Below are positions 23,396 to 34,613 of a DNA stretch of 64,000 bases, piece by piece (the stretch's first letter is position 1; each line of letters starts with the position of its first letter). This DNA is from Panulirus ornatus. Its lineage: Eukaryota; Arthropoda; Malacostraca; Decapoda; Palinuridae. The notes below the pieces were generated by a model. That model made no database searches and was not told the DNA's origin. It saw only the letters and a program-made list of their open reading frames with translations. The DNA lies in contig NC_092225.1 of the NCBI RefSeq assembly GCF_036320965.1, positions 58,003,424-58,067,423 on the forward strand, in the 5' to 3' direction. Made by a program: the position numbers and the translations under genes.

Positions 23396-23815
23396 GAAGA
23401 GCACAATATCTTCCCACATTCACTCGACTGTAAGCTATGTTGAAATGACGATATAATACTGTACTAAATTAAGAATAAAATCCTGGAACATCAAAAAGGA
23501 AAACCTTGGAAACAATTCTCCGTTGTAAGGCACTCAAACCCTGTAGTCAAACCCATATAGGGTAATTCAGGAGCATTAAATAAAGATTTTCTTTTTCATC
23601 CGTAGATTTTTAATTCGTCAAATCCCAGTCAGGAAATGCTTATTGGACCAAATGCACTTTCATTACACTTTTTTCTCTCTTTTTTTGCAAAATGACGTTA
23701 TAAAGCTTAAAAGGCATGAAACTATTTTATAATCATTTTTCAGTTCACTAAACAGCACGAAACATAATCTCGTTATGGTACGAGGAAAGATTTTGTTGCA
23801 AGAAGCGTGGGAAGG

Positions 23816-23818
<3 letters not shown>
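23396..23818. other. Unassigned stretch, no supported gene
   Basis: AT-rich DNA without recognisable features. Confidence 0.4.

Positions 23819-23880
<62 letters not shown>
23819..23880. repeat. (GA)n microsatellite
   Basis: About 31 GA units. Confidence 0.97.
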
Positions 23881-23882
<2 letters not shown>

Positions 23883-24179
23883 CATACCAGATATATGAAG
23901 ACAAGATACAATCCCCTACTCAGGATCACGGTGCTCTTGATACACACAGGTTTCAAGTAACAAATCTTTACACTGTGGTATTAGATTCTAGTCTTCCTGT
24001 TAGCTTTACGACGCGTGATGGATATCTTTTCAATATATTCCCACACGTGTAAGGGCTTCGCCTGCCTCTCCTTCACAACAAAGACTTGAACGACCTGATA
24101 TTGTCTACGTTTTATGGCGTCTGCAACACCGCTCCTTATGGCCTTTCCCTGGGCTTTAAACTTTACCTTTCTGATGATA

Positions 24180-24182
<3 letters not shown>

Positions 24183-24259
<77 letters not shown>
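24183..24259. repeat. (GA)n microsatellite
   Basis: About 38 GA units. Confidence 0.97.
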
Positions 24260-24261
<2 letters not shown>

Positions 24262-24439
24262 TGTAACTAATGTTACCCTAATAACCTGGATGATACCATC
24301 ACGCACTGCAGAGTGGTGCTGGCTCTCATTACGGACGAAATAACAGTGACAACGAGGGCCAATCGTCCGGAGTCCAGACCCATCCTCTGGCAGTAGCAGC
24401 ACATTTTCCTTCTATTCATAATTATTCGAGGATGTCTTA

Positions 24440-24850
24440 AGTGGGCCTACTTGGACGTCCTGCTCGTGACCTCCACAATATTTCCCTCCCTCACCTTTCA
24501 CCCACAGCCCTCACCTCCGCCCTCCCTCCCTCCCTCCCTCTGTCATCCTGCTCCTGCAGCACCCTCGGGATCGTCTCGCTCCAGCACTCAGCCAACACAC
24601 GGACCGCAGTCGCCCAGAGAGGGACAGAGTTCCCTCACTCTGACACCGTCTCCTGTGGCCCGGTCTCGGTCGACATTTCCTTGTCTCTGCTTTTCCCCAT
24701 CTTTACGTTCTCCAGTTCCTTGCTCTTTCTCCCTCCTCCTCCCTGCTCGACCTCTCTCCCGTGTCCCGTCGTATGGGTCTCTCGTGTGCACCTGCCTGTG
24801 GCGGGGGCCGGCACCATTCCCTGGGACCTGACACTCTAGGGACTCCCAGA
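24440..24850. other. GC-rich stretch with long overlapping open frames
   Basis: Clearly higher GC than its surroundings, with CTCC repeats at 24520-24541. Two + frames (24441-24839, 132 codons; 24451-24831, 126 codons) and minus frames stay open together, which composition alone can explain. The encoded peptides are Pro/Ser-rich and match no family I know. It could be a host exon, 5' UTR or CpG-rich promoter. No function assigned. Confidence 0.3.
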
Positions 24851-25084
24851 TGGGTCCTACCAGCCCAGGTGATGTGGGCTGGAATTACTTACCGCCGTAT
24901 GTGTGAGGTGTTCCGTAGCGTCTGCCTGGAAGTCTCCAAAGTCTGTACGAACACTTTCAACTCTTCAAAAATTGAACACCCGGGAAAGCAAGACAATGGC
25001 GTTGGGGATACGGAAGCTGGTCATGCTCCTTAATTTTTCTTAATCCGTCACTTCTGTTTTGTTGATAATTCTAGCTTACCCGTT

Positions 25085-25085
<1 letters not shown>

Positions 25086-25166
<81 letters not shown>
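25086..25166. repeat. (CA)n microsatellite
   Basis: About 40 CA units with two CG interruptions. Confidence 0.97.
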
Positions 25167-25169
<3 letters not shown>

Positions 25170-26654
25170 GAAAGCAAGTGAGCATCGTCTTGCGTATATA
25201 GCAAAAGGCCATGACCAGAAGACTTTTCCCGGAATCACTTCGCTTGCCACTCCAGCAGGAGTAAGATCCTACTTGCCAGGGGAAGAAACAACCTTCGGTA
25301 GGGGGACAGGCAAGGAAGATATGAATTTACACAAATGGACCTGACGAACGTAAAGTTATTCCCACCTACCCCCCAGCGCCAACTGAACGAACTTACTGCA
25401 AACTAATTTTCCCTTTCGCTAAAAGTGGGAAAATGGAGTTTCACGTTATTCATCTAACAATATGAATAAAAGAAAAAAAAATATATATACGGGGCCTTCC
25501 TCTATACAAAATAGTCTGGGACGTTCCATGAAAGAAAAAAAAAAAGAAATTTTACCTTTTTGTGATAAATGCAAGCGAATCGAAACAAAAGAAAACTTCA
25601 GCGGGAGTTACTCAGACTTTTGTTGGTGATGGACCCTTCCCGGCCTCTTGTTTCTGTACGTTAGACTTTTACTACCCTCACTTCAGCAGCTGTTGTACCG
25701 CAACATTGTGTGTTTCAGGAAAAAATATACACTGTAAACATGATACAAGAACGATATCTAACAATACACATACTTATATATAGAAATACAAAATGTTTAA
25801 AGACGTTCTATTTGGTAAACGAGTTTTTCCATCAAAGGTTTATCATATTTTCCAACCGATCGTCCGGCCTTTTGACGAAACCCACAACTTCTCTTGCACA
25901 TTTCCTAGCTCTTGTGGTCGTGGCATCAGGGGCCTTTGTGGTGCAGTGGTCCGTCTGGCTATGGGTAAACAATCACAGAACACAGCTTGTTTCTGTTGAC
26001 GTTAGAAAAATATTATTATGAATTACTTTTCGATTGAGACGTTGCAATCTTCACGGCAGCTTTATCTGGACAGTCCTGAAACCATACCACCACCAAGTTA
26101 ATCCTTCACAGCAGCGAAACAGAGATGCACATTTAAGGAAATGTTCGTCAAATTCGGGAAAGTAGGTTTACTGAGGCACTGTCAAGATTTGAATATACGT
26201 AAACGACGGAAAGCTATCAAGAACCAGGAGACGCGGGTTGTGTGGAAACATAAGGGAAGTTTGCGAGGTGTTATAAAGTTTATGATGAAGTTGAGAATAC
26301 TTCACTAAGTGATGTCTTGATGGAAAACCTCGCTTCGTGTCTCAAACATCGGAACTATCTGAGAGTCGATGGTCAACTGAAGTGTTGAGTGATGTACATA
26401 TGTAATTTCGTTAGATCTAATCAATGTAGAAATTAGAAAAATAACATTTCTGTATATTTGTTAAGACTTTCGTTTCGAAGTAATTTTTCAATCACCAAGC
26501 AATAGCTCCATGAGCAGCAGGCGATCCACGTTAATACCACTAACTTTACAGTTATTCTGTTTCGACAAAGTTTTATACTCGGGTTGTACTGTCTTTTGAT
26601 CTTGTATATGTGTATTACGTCTTTTACCCCTATATGTGTATGCACAACCTCGTA
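25167..26654. other. Unassigned stretch, no supported gene
   Basis: Open frames of 68-103 codons at 25562-26021 overlap in different frames and show no motif. No mobile element recognised. Confidence 0.4.
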
Positions 26655-26826
26655 CACTAGCCTATGCCAGGTAACCATTTTATCGACCAGTCCTTAAGTG
26701 AAGATGAACAGCTGAGTGGATGATGGACCGGCTGCCGCGACCAGGATTCGAACTTGTGCGGGTTTGATCCTAGGCGTCCCGTGCCTACGTGAGTCAGAAA
26801 TGCTAACCGCTGCACTAGAGATCCAT
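26655..26826 (-). mobile_element. tRNA-derived SINE, best preserved copy
   Basis: Read on the minus strand: TAGTGCAGCGGTTAGCA (A-box-like, complement at 26801-26817), TTTCTGACTCACG, then AAGTTCGAATCCTGG (B-box, complement at 26741-26755), then a body with GGACTGGTCGATAAAATGG and TTACCTGGCATAGGC. The A box to B box distance is a little longer than in a canonical tRNA. Such elements are transcribed by RNA polymerase III and moved by a partner LINE. The right edge abuts a (GC/GT)n array. Confidence 0.8.
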
Positions 26827-26838
26827 GTGCGCGCGCGC

Positions 26839-26866
<28 letters not shown>
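26827..26866. repeat. (GC)n/(GT)n alternating purine-pyrimidine tract
   Basis: About six GC units then about 13 GT units. Such tracts can adopt left-handed DNA under supercoiling (known property); here it directly abuts the Pol III end of the SINE. Confidence 0.9.
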
Positions 26867-26869
<3 letters not shown>

Positions 26870-29442
26870 GAGAGGGACTTTTACACTCGTGGGTCTCCCA
26901 TCTCTAGGACATTTCCTGCTATCATAAAACCATTCAAACTTCTGTAGTTGTGTGCATTGACCACGACTTCCTTCATTTTGTTTTATTCGTCCACCACTCT
27001 TATACTATACAGCTAATTGCTCTTACTTAATTTCATATTATATCATCTGGCTGTTCGATCCCTACTTCTATCTACGAATAGTTCACTGTCCACATCATCA
27101 GTCTGATTTAAAAGTTAAAGATTATGAGCACGTCATCCCTCATCCTCTTCCACAGCGAACAAATTTTAGGCTTTAGGTCTTCTGCTGTAACTCAGCTCTT
27201 AATTCTGTTTGCATCTTTATTGCCTTCCTATGGACCTGTGCGTTTGGCTTCTTTTGAGAAGCACATTCCATTTTGGCTCTCAAGCAGGATGTGAACATCT
27301 CGCTGAATATTTGCTTACTCAGAGACTTGAATCTTCCAATAACTTTTAGCAGAGGGGTTTGTCTCCTTTCATATCATCCTACAGTGGGACTCTGGCAACT
27401 GGTTAGGGGAGGTGTCAACTCCCAAGTCCCTCTACAGATTCCTAGAGCTAGGTGATGTCAATACTGCAGTGTTTTATATGAACGGGAACTTAGTTAAAGA
27501 TAAAAGCGACTAATAAATAGATACCTTTGTTTGACCTTACGGGATAATTGCCCAAACGGAAATGGATATAGTTCATAACTGAAATTAAATGCCAAGGGCA
27601 TTGAATTTAATGTAAATAAGAAATAAGTTATACATTTCTAAATAACAGAAATATTCATGCAACTGTGAGGTGACGTGAGGCAATACGCTATGACAAGAGA
27701 TCCGTTTACAGTTATCACTAATACTGGAATAAACATAAAGAGATATACATAAGAGAATGGAGCGTATACGAGTTACGGGTGACCTTCCCTTGGCTCCCAC
27801 GACTGAGCTGAGGACGGAGGTGCTAGAACGTCAAGAACCTACGTAGAAAGGATAGAATATTGCATCCTAGTGCCACTGAACGGCGACTAATGAACCAGAT
27901 CGTTAACATTTCTGACTTGACGTGAAGGCTCGGTAGTTCCGTGTTAACACTATGAATGATACTGATCGCATGATTGTAAATAAGTGATAAAATAAGTACC
28001 ACTTTATGGTGAGTGTGTTGAATATGAAGAGGATGAATTCAGTGAAATGCTTACGAGCAGTAACCTGGATGCAATTAGTGTCAAGACCACTAAATTAACG
28101 GAGAAAGTGGAGAGGGAGAAACATTATTACGGAAGGATGTGGATAGACGAGAGCGGGTGTAGAGTAGGGAGGGTGTAGCTGTGATTAAGTGAAGTGTGGA
28201 TGTCATTCGCATTCATAATGCTTTAATCCGTCGAGCTTTATATGGAATAGCTGATGTCTTACCATTATGTGGTATGAAGGGAAGATTAGATTTATAATGA
28301 GGGAAAATCCACACGGTGGTCAGACGGGTCAAGGTGATGATGAAGGAAACACCACTGTGTGGTCAGAGGGAGGATTAGGCTTGTAGTGAGCGACAGTAGG
28401 AGATCAAAGTGAAGATTACTTTGCTGGTCAGGAAGCACCATTAGGTGATCAGATGATGGATTTGAGAAGGGAAGCCTTTGATGTATGCTGCATGGGGTGT
28501 GCACCTACGTACGAGAGGGCAATAGGGATGTCAAGGTGAAAAACTCAACTCCAACAGATCAGACGACTGGTTCCCATGCTGTCTGTGCAATGTCAAGGAC
28601 GTACAGTATTCAAGGGATGCAGCACAACACGGTACTCGATCACAGCACCCAGTGCGCCCGCGGTCGATCTTGTTGCAGAGTTCCCGACAAAGCTATATTA
28701 CAGCAAGTGAGGACAAGTCTGAGAATCATGCAGTGAAGAACTGTATGTACGACAATCGCATATGCTGGAGACGACACAGGCTCGATCTACCGCTAGATCT
28801 CTCTTAGGCAGATGACTGTATGACGCACGTCTCGGAGACATTACCTGTATTCCTGGTCTCTGATCCTAATGGTCCCCAAGGCGGCAGGGAAAGTCAGATG
28901 AAGAATACGATCTTAAAAACCATATATGGTTTTGATAGATAAGGAGAGAAGTATGATACAGCTGGTGATCGTACTACTGCTGCAGCTGTTGCAACTCCTG
29001 TGGTGATGTAGCAATTATCATTATAACATCGCTGATGGTGTTGACAAGGCGTGCCACATAATCTCTACAAGACCATGATAACACAAGCATTCTCCCACAC
29101 GACCCCTGCACGACTATAGCATCACAGACGGCCTCACCACACGACCCCTTACACGGCCTAGATATCACAGACGGCCCTGCCATATACCTCTGTAGCTTCT
29201 ACAAACTAAGACAAGTCGTGGCCTTCAGTGTAATCTTATCTAGTGAGAGTGCTCCTATTGCATTACTAAATAAACACTTCACGAGGTTAGTTGAACGCGG
29301 AACATTTTGGTTATCAAATATGCAGCATCTGCTAAAGAACAGGTCACGAATATAATCCAACAGAAAATGAACAGTCACGAATCTATTTCATTTGAAATAG
29401 CTTTATCATTAGTTACGAATCACCAAGAGGTATGAAGTCTAA
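26867..29442. other. Unassigned stretch, no supported gene
   Basis: 2.6 kb without recognised genes. Two weak tandem regions were noticed: 28290-28460 (GTGGTCAGAGGGAGGATTAG-like words) and 29090-29175 (two ~53-bp units with CACACGACCCCT and ATCACAGACGGCC). Open frames are below 85 codons. Confidence 0.4.
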
Positions 29443-29450
29443 AACACACA

Positions 29451-29498
<48 letters not shown>
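29443..29498. repeat. (CA)n microsatellite
   Basis: CA array that continues the TG-rich 3' UTR of the minus-strand LINE fragment on its right, so probably expanded from it. Confidence 0.95.
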
Positions 29499-29502
<4 letters not shown>

Positions 29503-30075
29503 TACACATACATTTCAACGTATACATACATATACATACACAGACATATACATATATACACTAGTACATATCCATATATACACTAGTACATATCCATATT
29601 TGCTGCCTTCATCCATTCCCGTCGCTACCCCGCCACACATGAAATGGGACCCCCCCTCACACCGCGCGCGCGCGAGGTAGCACTAGAAAAGACAACGAAG
29701 GCCACATTCGTTCACTGTCTCTAGCTGTCATGTGTAAAGCACCGAAATCATAGCTCCCTTTCCACATCCAGGCCCCACAGATCTATGCATGGTTTACCCT
29801 AGACACCTCACTTGCCCTGATCAATCCACTGACAGCACGTCGACCCCGGTATACCACATCGTTCTAATTCACTCATTTTCTTGCACGTCTTTCACCCTTC
29901 TGTATGTTCACGCTCCGATTGCTCAAAATCTTTTTCACTCCATCCTTCCACCTCCTACTTGGTCTCCCACTTCCCCTCGTTCCCTTCACCTCTGACACAT
30001 ATATCCTCTTTGTCAATCTTTCCTCACTCATTTCAATACACCCTCTTCTGCTCTCTCAACCACACTCTTTTTATG
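29499..30075 (-). mobile_element. RTE-like LINE 3' fragment (minus)
   Basis: Minus-strand copy from mid 3' UTR through the C-terminal RT codons up to the NKKSVVERAEE block. A ~21-bp deletion at about 30031 removes the GHM codons between two CATT words. The UTR has a duplicated ATATACACTAGTACATATCC unit (29554-29597). Its 5' edge joins a + strand LINE tail at 30075/30076. Confidence 0.85.
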
Positions 30076-30262
30076 AATATGCACATGTGTATATATGTAT
30101 ATGTCTGTGTATGTATATGCACGTATATGTTGAAAAGTATAGGTATGAATATGTGTGTGTGTGTGGGCGTTTATGTATGTGTATGTGGGTGGGTTGGGCC
30201 ATCCTTTCGTCTGTTTCGCTATCTCGCTAACGCGGGAGACAGCGAGTAAGTTTAATAAATGA
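30076..30262 (+). mobile_element. RTE-like LINE 3' UTR fragment (plus)
   Basis: Starts in the ATATGCACATGTGTATATATG part of the long 3' UTR and ends in the terminal hairpin region (TCTCGCTAACGCGGGAGACAGCGA at 30221-30245, shown here as position only) and a TTTAATAAATGAAG tail. It overlaps the inverted neighbour by about 110 bp of UTR sequence. Confidence 0.8.
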
Positions 30263-30294
30263 AGTATAAAATAAATGAATAAATAGATAAGTGA

Positions 30295-30298
<4 letters not shown>

Positions 30299-30367
<69 letters not shown>
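30299..30367. repeat. (TA)n microsatellite
   Basis: About 34 TA units after a (AATA)n-like transition that continues the LINE 3' tail. Confidence 0.95.
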
Positions 30368-30369
<2 letters not shown>

Positions 30370-30427
30370 CTTGCAAAATTTTGAATGAGAGGAGGGACTA
30401 GACTGAGAAGATAACATCGACACCAGA

Positions 30428-30541
30428 GTGAGGCAACACAGGTGTGTTGGTGCGATACCAGGATAAGGCAACACAGGTGTGTTGGTGCGATACATGAGTA
30501 AGGCAACACAGGTGTTTTGATGTGACACCAAAGTGAAGGAA

Positions 30542-30548
<7 letters not shown>
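30428..30548. repeat. 36-bp tandem repeat, ~3.4 copies
   Basis: Unit AGGCAACACAGGTGTGTTGG plus TGCGATACCAGGATAA, containing a small inverted repeat (CAACACAGGTGTGTTG). It leads directly into (CT)n. Confidence 0.85.

Positions 30549-30604
<56 letters not shown>
30549..30604. repeat. (CT)n microsatellite
   Basis: 28 CT units. Confidence 0.97.
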
Positions 30605-30605
<1 letters not shown>

Positions 30606-31584
30606 GTGATAATGCATGAAATGCTTCGTCATATCTTTCCCTCTTTTGTTTCATGTTGTATATCATCAAACAGGTGAACACATACTTTATAGTTATAATC
30701 CTGGAATCAGTTTTTTTTCTGCTAAACTAGGAGCCTTACATGATTTCTATCCTTAGGGAATATGTCGTACACCAGCCTCTTCACACAACCTTCGAGCTGA
30801 TTAAATTTACTACCAACAATATCGATTCGTTTGAAATCTGGTATGGAAATTGTAATATTCCCACACTTGTGTGCTCGAGGCAATATTCAGGAGACATTCT
30901 CTGCCTCACAAAGGCCACTTCCACCCACACAAACACCGAGACTCTGGCACATATTGCACATTTTTGTCCTACTTTCTTCAGGCGCTCCAGAGGAATTCTG
31001 GTGCCAATACTTTTTCTTGCCTACCCCCAAACCTCCACCACTATTAATATTACATCAATACATCTTCGTCAGGACATGAATACTGAGCTTTTCTTGTTGC
31101 ATGCACGAGAATCTGGGTGGCTATTTTGTATGTCTTTTACGGCGATGGTCTTCTGTGGCCGTGGCGTTCGTCTGGGCTTTTGGCAGTGTGATGCGCCCGT
31201 ACGTAATATCTGCGATATTCTGTGGTCGGATGGTATGTTGCTACTTTTGTCTGTGTCTGTGTTGTGACGTACTGCGAGGGATTGGTTTGTCTGTGCTTTG
31301 ATAGCATACAAAGGACACGGCATGCGCCGCGATCATCTTCTGTGTGTACTTCTATAACATGGAAGGTCTGATGTGGACTCTGTGGACATCTGAGCTGTGA
31401 GGACATCGTGTATGCATGTGCTGCAGATGGCTTACTCCAATCTTCATCTGAAATTTATACCACACGAATGTGCTGTGGGAGCAGCATACGTCCAAGATAT
31501 GGATGGTCTACAATGGTTGTTTGTATGCCATGGCTGTGACGAATCTGCTGTGGACTTTTGAGTTTGCGAACTGTACTCTAGCGT
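30605..31584. other. Unassigned stretch with a 175-codon open frame
   Basis: The longest non-repeat open frame of the window is here (30740-31267, +). Its peptide has no domain, signal peptide or repeat I recognise, and overlapping frames are open on the minus strand (31069-31406). It may be chance or a decayed exon. No product is assigned. Confidence 0.3.
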
Positions 31585-31919
31585 GGAACATTATGATCAG
31601 GACCAGCAGTATGGAACATTATGACCAGGACCAGTGTTATGGAACAGTATGACCAGGACCAGTGGTATGGAACATTATGACCAGGACTATAGGCATGGAA
31701 CATTATGACCAGGACTAGTGGTATGGAGCATTATGACCACGACCAGTGGCATGGAGCATTATTACCAGGACCAGTGGCATGGAACATTATGACCACGACC
31801 AGTGGCATGGAGCATTATGACCAGGACTATAGGCATGGAACATTACGACCATGACCAGTGGCATGGAACATTATGACCAGGACCAGTGGCATAAAACATT
31901 ACGGCCTGAACCAGCAGGC
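31585..31919. repeat. 28-bp minisatellite, 12 copies
   Basis: Unit GGAACATTATGACCAGGACC plus AGTGGCAT. The rare variant ACTATAGGCAT appears at about 31686 and 31826, exactly 140 bp apart, suggesting a five-unit higher-order duplication. 28 is not divisible by three, so no long frame survives. Confidence 0.95.
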
Positions 31920-31970
31920 CACTGTGTTCTTAATGGCAAAATCTCGTAGGTAGGTACACTATCTCTCCCC

Positions 31971-31972
<2 letters not shown>

Positions 31973-32048
<76 letters not shown>
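31973..32048. repeat. (CT)n microsatellite
   Basis: About 37 CT units. Confidence 0.97.
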
Positions 32049-32049
<1 letters not shown>

Positions 32050-32902
32050 GCATGGTGCGTCTTAATACCAGCGTACCGAATACCAGTTTGATAGATTAAC
32101 ATTAAAAAAATTTGATAAATTTCTTCATTGGATTTGGGTAAGTGTGGCAACCAAATAACAACCAATAACGCTACCAACCAATAACCTGACTTGATTCCTT
32201 ATCATTCAGTAACGACTTGGTAACTGTCAATTAGCTAATCAGTGGCTATCCCATGCTATCTGGCGTTAACCGGTGTTATGGCTTACTGTTGTTCACTGTA
32301 CCGCAGGGAACCCGCCCTTGTGTTGCCTCCCTCCCCGGACACCCGTCCTCCGCTCGTTTTCCTAGCCCTCTCTTGCCTACCTTTCCACCCGCCTCAGGTG
32401 TATCATTGTCATGATAATCAGATCCGCATTATGAAAACAGCTAATACCCATTCAGGTGCAAATGATGTCATTTGAAATCAGATTAAACGTATTAGCGAAG
32501 GTAATATTGGCATCACCCATTTAGAGATGTCAGGATTATGACACTTGTGGGTATGTATGTGTCGAGTGTCATATATATAAGACGAGTTTTGACGTGTCAT
32601 GTGTAATGTGGAGAGCTATTCAGTGACACTAGGGTCAAATGCCATCTGGTTTCTGCTCGAGGTTCATTGACGATCGTGTTGTTTCATGATTCATATGGTG
32701 TGAGACATTTGTTTACCTGCATTTGGGGGTTATATGGCTGCTATCTTCACCATTAACAAAAAAAAAGACCCATCTTTCCTAAGAAAGGCACCAATGTTAC
32801 AATTATTGCCGTGTCTACTCCTGTGTCACCAACACCAAAGATACAAACGTGTGTAACTGTCGCACACACTAGAATCTCATTATCGCTATATACATATATA
32901 TT
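32049..32902. other. Unassigned stretch, no supported gene
   Basis: Contains a small degenerate repeat of AACCAATAAC words at 32150-32190. No gene or mobile element recognised. Confidence 0.4.
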
Positions 32903-33144
32903 ATCCCTGGGGATAGGGGATTAAGAATACTTCCCACGTATTCCCTGCGTGTCGTAGAAGGCGACTAAAAGGGGAGGGAGCGGGGGCTGGAAATCCTCCC
33001 CTCTCGTTTTTTTTTTCTTTTTTTCCAAAAGAAGGAACAGAGGGGGCCAGGTGAGGATATTCCAAAAAAAAGCCCAGTCCTCTGTTCTTAACGCTACCTC
33101 GCTAACGCGGGAAATGGCGAATAGTTTAAAAGAGAAAGAAAAAG

Positions 33145-33148
<4 letters not shown>
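32903..33148 (+). mobile_element. HT element copy 3
   Basis: CCCTGGGGATAGGGGATTAA head at 32905, GTAGAAGGCGACTAAAAGGG, internal T run at 33008-33023, GTGAGGATATTCC, hairpin block TACCTCGCTAACGCGGG at 33095-33111, and AAAGAGAAAGAAAAAG tail. Flanked by TA-rich DNA on both sides. Confidence 0.87.

Positions 33149-33187
<39 letters not shown>
33149..33187. repeat. (TA)n microsatellite
   Basis: TA array forming the 3' tail of HT copy 3. Confidence 0.9.
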
Positions 33188-33190
<3 letters not shown>

Positions 33191-33400
33191 GATTAGCGAA
33201 TTAATGTGTAGTTATTTTTTTAATGGAAAAAAAAATTGAGCGTGTTACGGATTCTTTGCCTCAACACAGTAGGATGTTGAATGCAAATACCCTTTCATAT
33301 ATCATGAATCCATGCTACAAATATGCAGATTTATACATGGATTATCTCCCTTACATGGTTATTTTGTGTAAGTTCTTCAACATTATTTATGGGCTCAATT

Positions 33401-33402
<2 letters not shown>

Positions 33403-33440
<38 letters not shown>

Positions 33441-34272
33441 CTTTGTCGCTGTCTCCCGCGTTTGCGAGGTGGCGCAGGGAAACAGACGAAAGAAATGGCC
33501 CAACCCCCCCCCCCATACACATGTACATACACGCGTCCACACACGCAAATATACATACCTACACAGCTTTCCATGGTTTACCCCAGACGCTTCACATGCC
33601 TTGCTTCAATCCACTGACAGCGCGTCGGCCCCGGTATGCCACATGGCTCCAATTCGCTCTATTTCTTGCCCTCCTTTCGCCCTCCTGCATGTTCGGGCCC
33701 CGATCGCACAGAGTCTTCTTCGCTCCATCTTTCCACCTCCAATTTGGTCTCCCTCTTCTCCTCGTTCCCTCCACCTCCGACACATGTGTCCTCTTGGTCA
33801 ATCTCTCCTCGCTCATTCTCTCCATGTGCCCGGACCATTTCGGGACACCCTCTTCTGCTCTCTCAACCACGCTCTTTTTATTTCCGCACATCTCTCTTAC
33901 CCTTGCGTTGCTTACTCGATCAAACCACCTCACACCGCACGTTGTCCTCGGGCGTCTCATTTCCAGCACATCCGTCCTCCTGCGCGCATCTCTGTCCATG
34001 GCCCGCGCCTCGCAACCGTGCAACGTTGTTGGAACCACTATTCCCTCAAGCATACCCATTTTTGCTTTCCGAGATAATGTTCTCGACTTCCACACGTTTT
34101 TCGGGGCTCCCAGAATTTTCGCCCCCTCCCCCACCCTGTGGTCCACTTCCGCTTCCATGGTTCCATCCGCTGACGGATCCACTCCCGGATGTCTGGAACA
34201 CTTCACTTCCTCCAGTTTTTCTCCGTTCGGGCTCGCCTCCCAATTGACTTGACCCTCACCCCTACTGTACCT

Positions 34273-34274
<2 letters not shown>
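33403..34274 (-). mobile_element. RTE-like LINE copy with A-to-G hypermutation
   Basis: Minus-strand copy with the short 3' UTR type, ending in a real poly(A) (T run 33403-33437 on +). Its 5' truncation abuts (TA)n at 34275. Compared by eye with the copy at 45155-46128, it differs at about 65 positions over ~800 bp, and about 55 of these are A on the reference + strand orientation changed to G. Changes are clustered, include whole AAA-to-GGG runs (33842-33844, 33950-33952, 34229-34231), and are nearly absent in 33721-33780. No other copy in the window shows this bias. Confidence 0.9.
33592..34272 (-). pseudogene. LINE RT C-terminal ORF, hypermutated but open
   Basis: The frame from the KCFRYLGVD region to the C-terminus stays open on the minus strand, but carries many Phe-to-Ser, Tyr-to-His, Leu-to-Pro, Met-to-Thr, Trp-to-Arg and Val-to-Ala exchanges relative to sister copies, all explained by T-to-C on the sense strand. 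T-to-C changes cannot create TAA/TAG/TGA from most codons, which explains why it is open although heavily altered. Not functional: FADD and upstream RT blocks are missing. Confidence 0.85.

Positions 34275-34355
<81 letters not shown>
34275..34355. repeat. (TA)n microsatellite between two elements
   Basis: TA array joining the 5' end of the hypermutated LINE copy and the 5' head of HT copy 4. Confidence 0.95.
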
Positions 34356-34358
<3 letters not shown>

Positions 34359-34461
34359 CCCTGGGGATAGGGGAGAAAGAATACTTCCCACGTATTCCCT
34401 GCGTGTCGTAGAAGGCGACTAAAAGGGGAGGGAGCGGGGGGCTGGAAATCCTCCCCTCTCA

Positions 34462-34495
<34 letters not shown>

Positions 34496-34613
34496 TCCAA
34501 AAGAGAAGGGGAACAGAGAAGGGGCCCAGGTGAGGATATTCCCTCAAGGGCCCAGTCCTCTGTTCTCAATGCTACCTCGCTAATGCGGGAAATGGCGAAT
34601 AGTATGAAAGAAA

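Noticed and set aside
26741..26818. Genuine tRNA gene
   Set aside because: Only A- and B-box motifs are present; acceptor and anticodon stems do not pair and the unit is dispersed with a common 3' body, so SINE.
30740..31267. Host protein gene (175 codons)
   Set aside because: No recognisable domain, no codon bias visible, competing frames on the other strand; kept only as an unassigned stretch.
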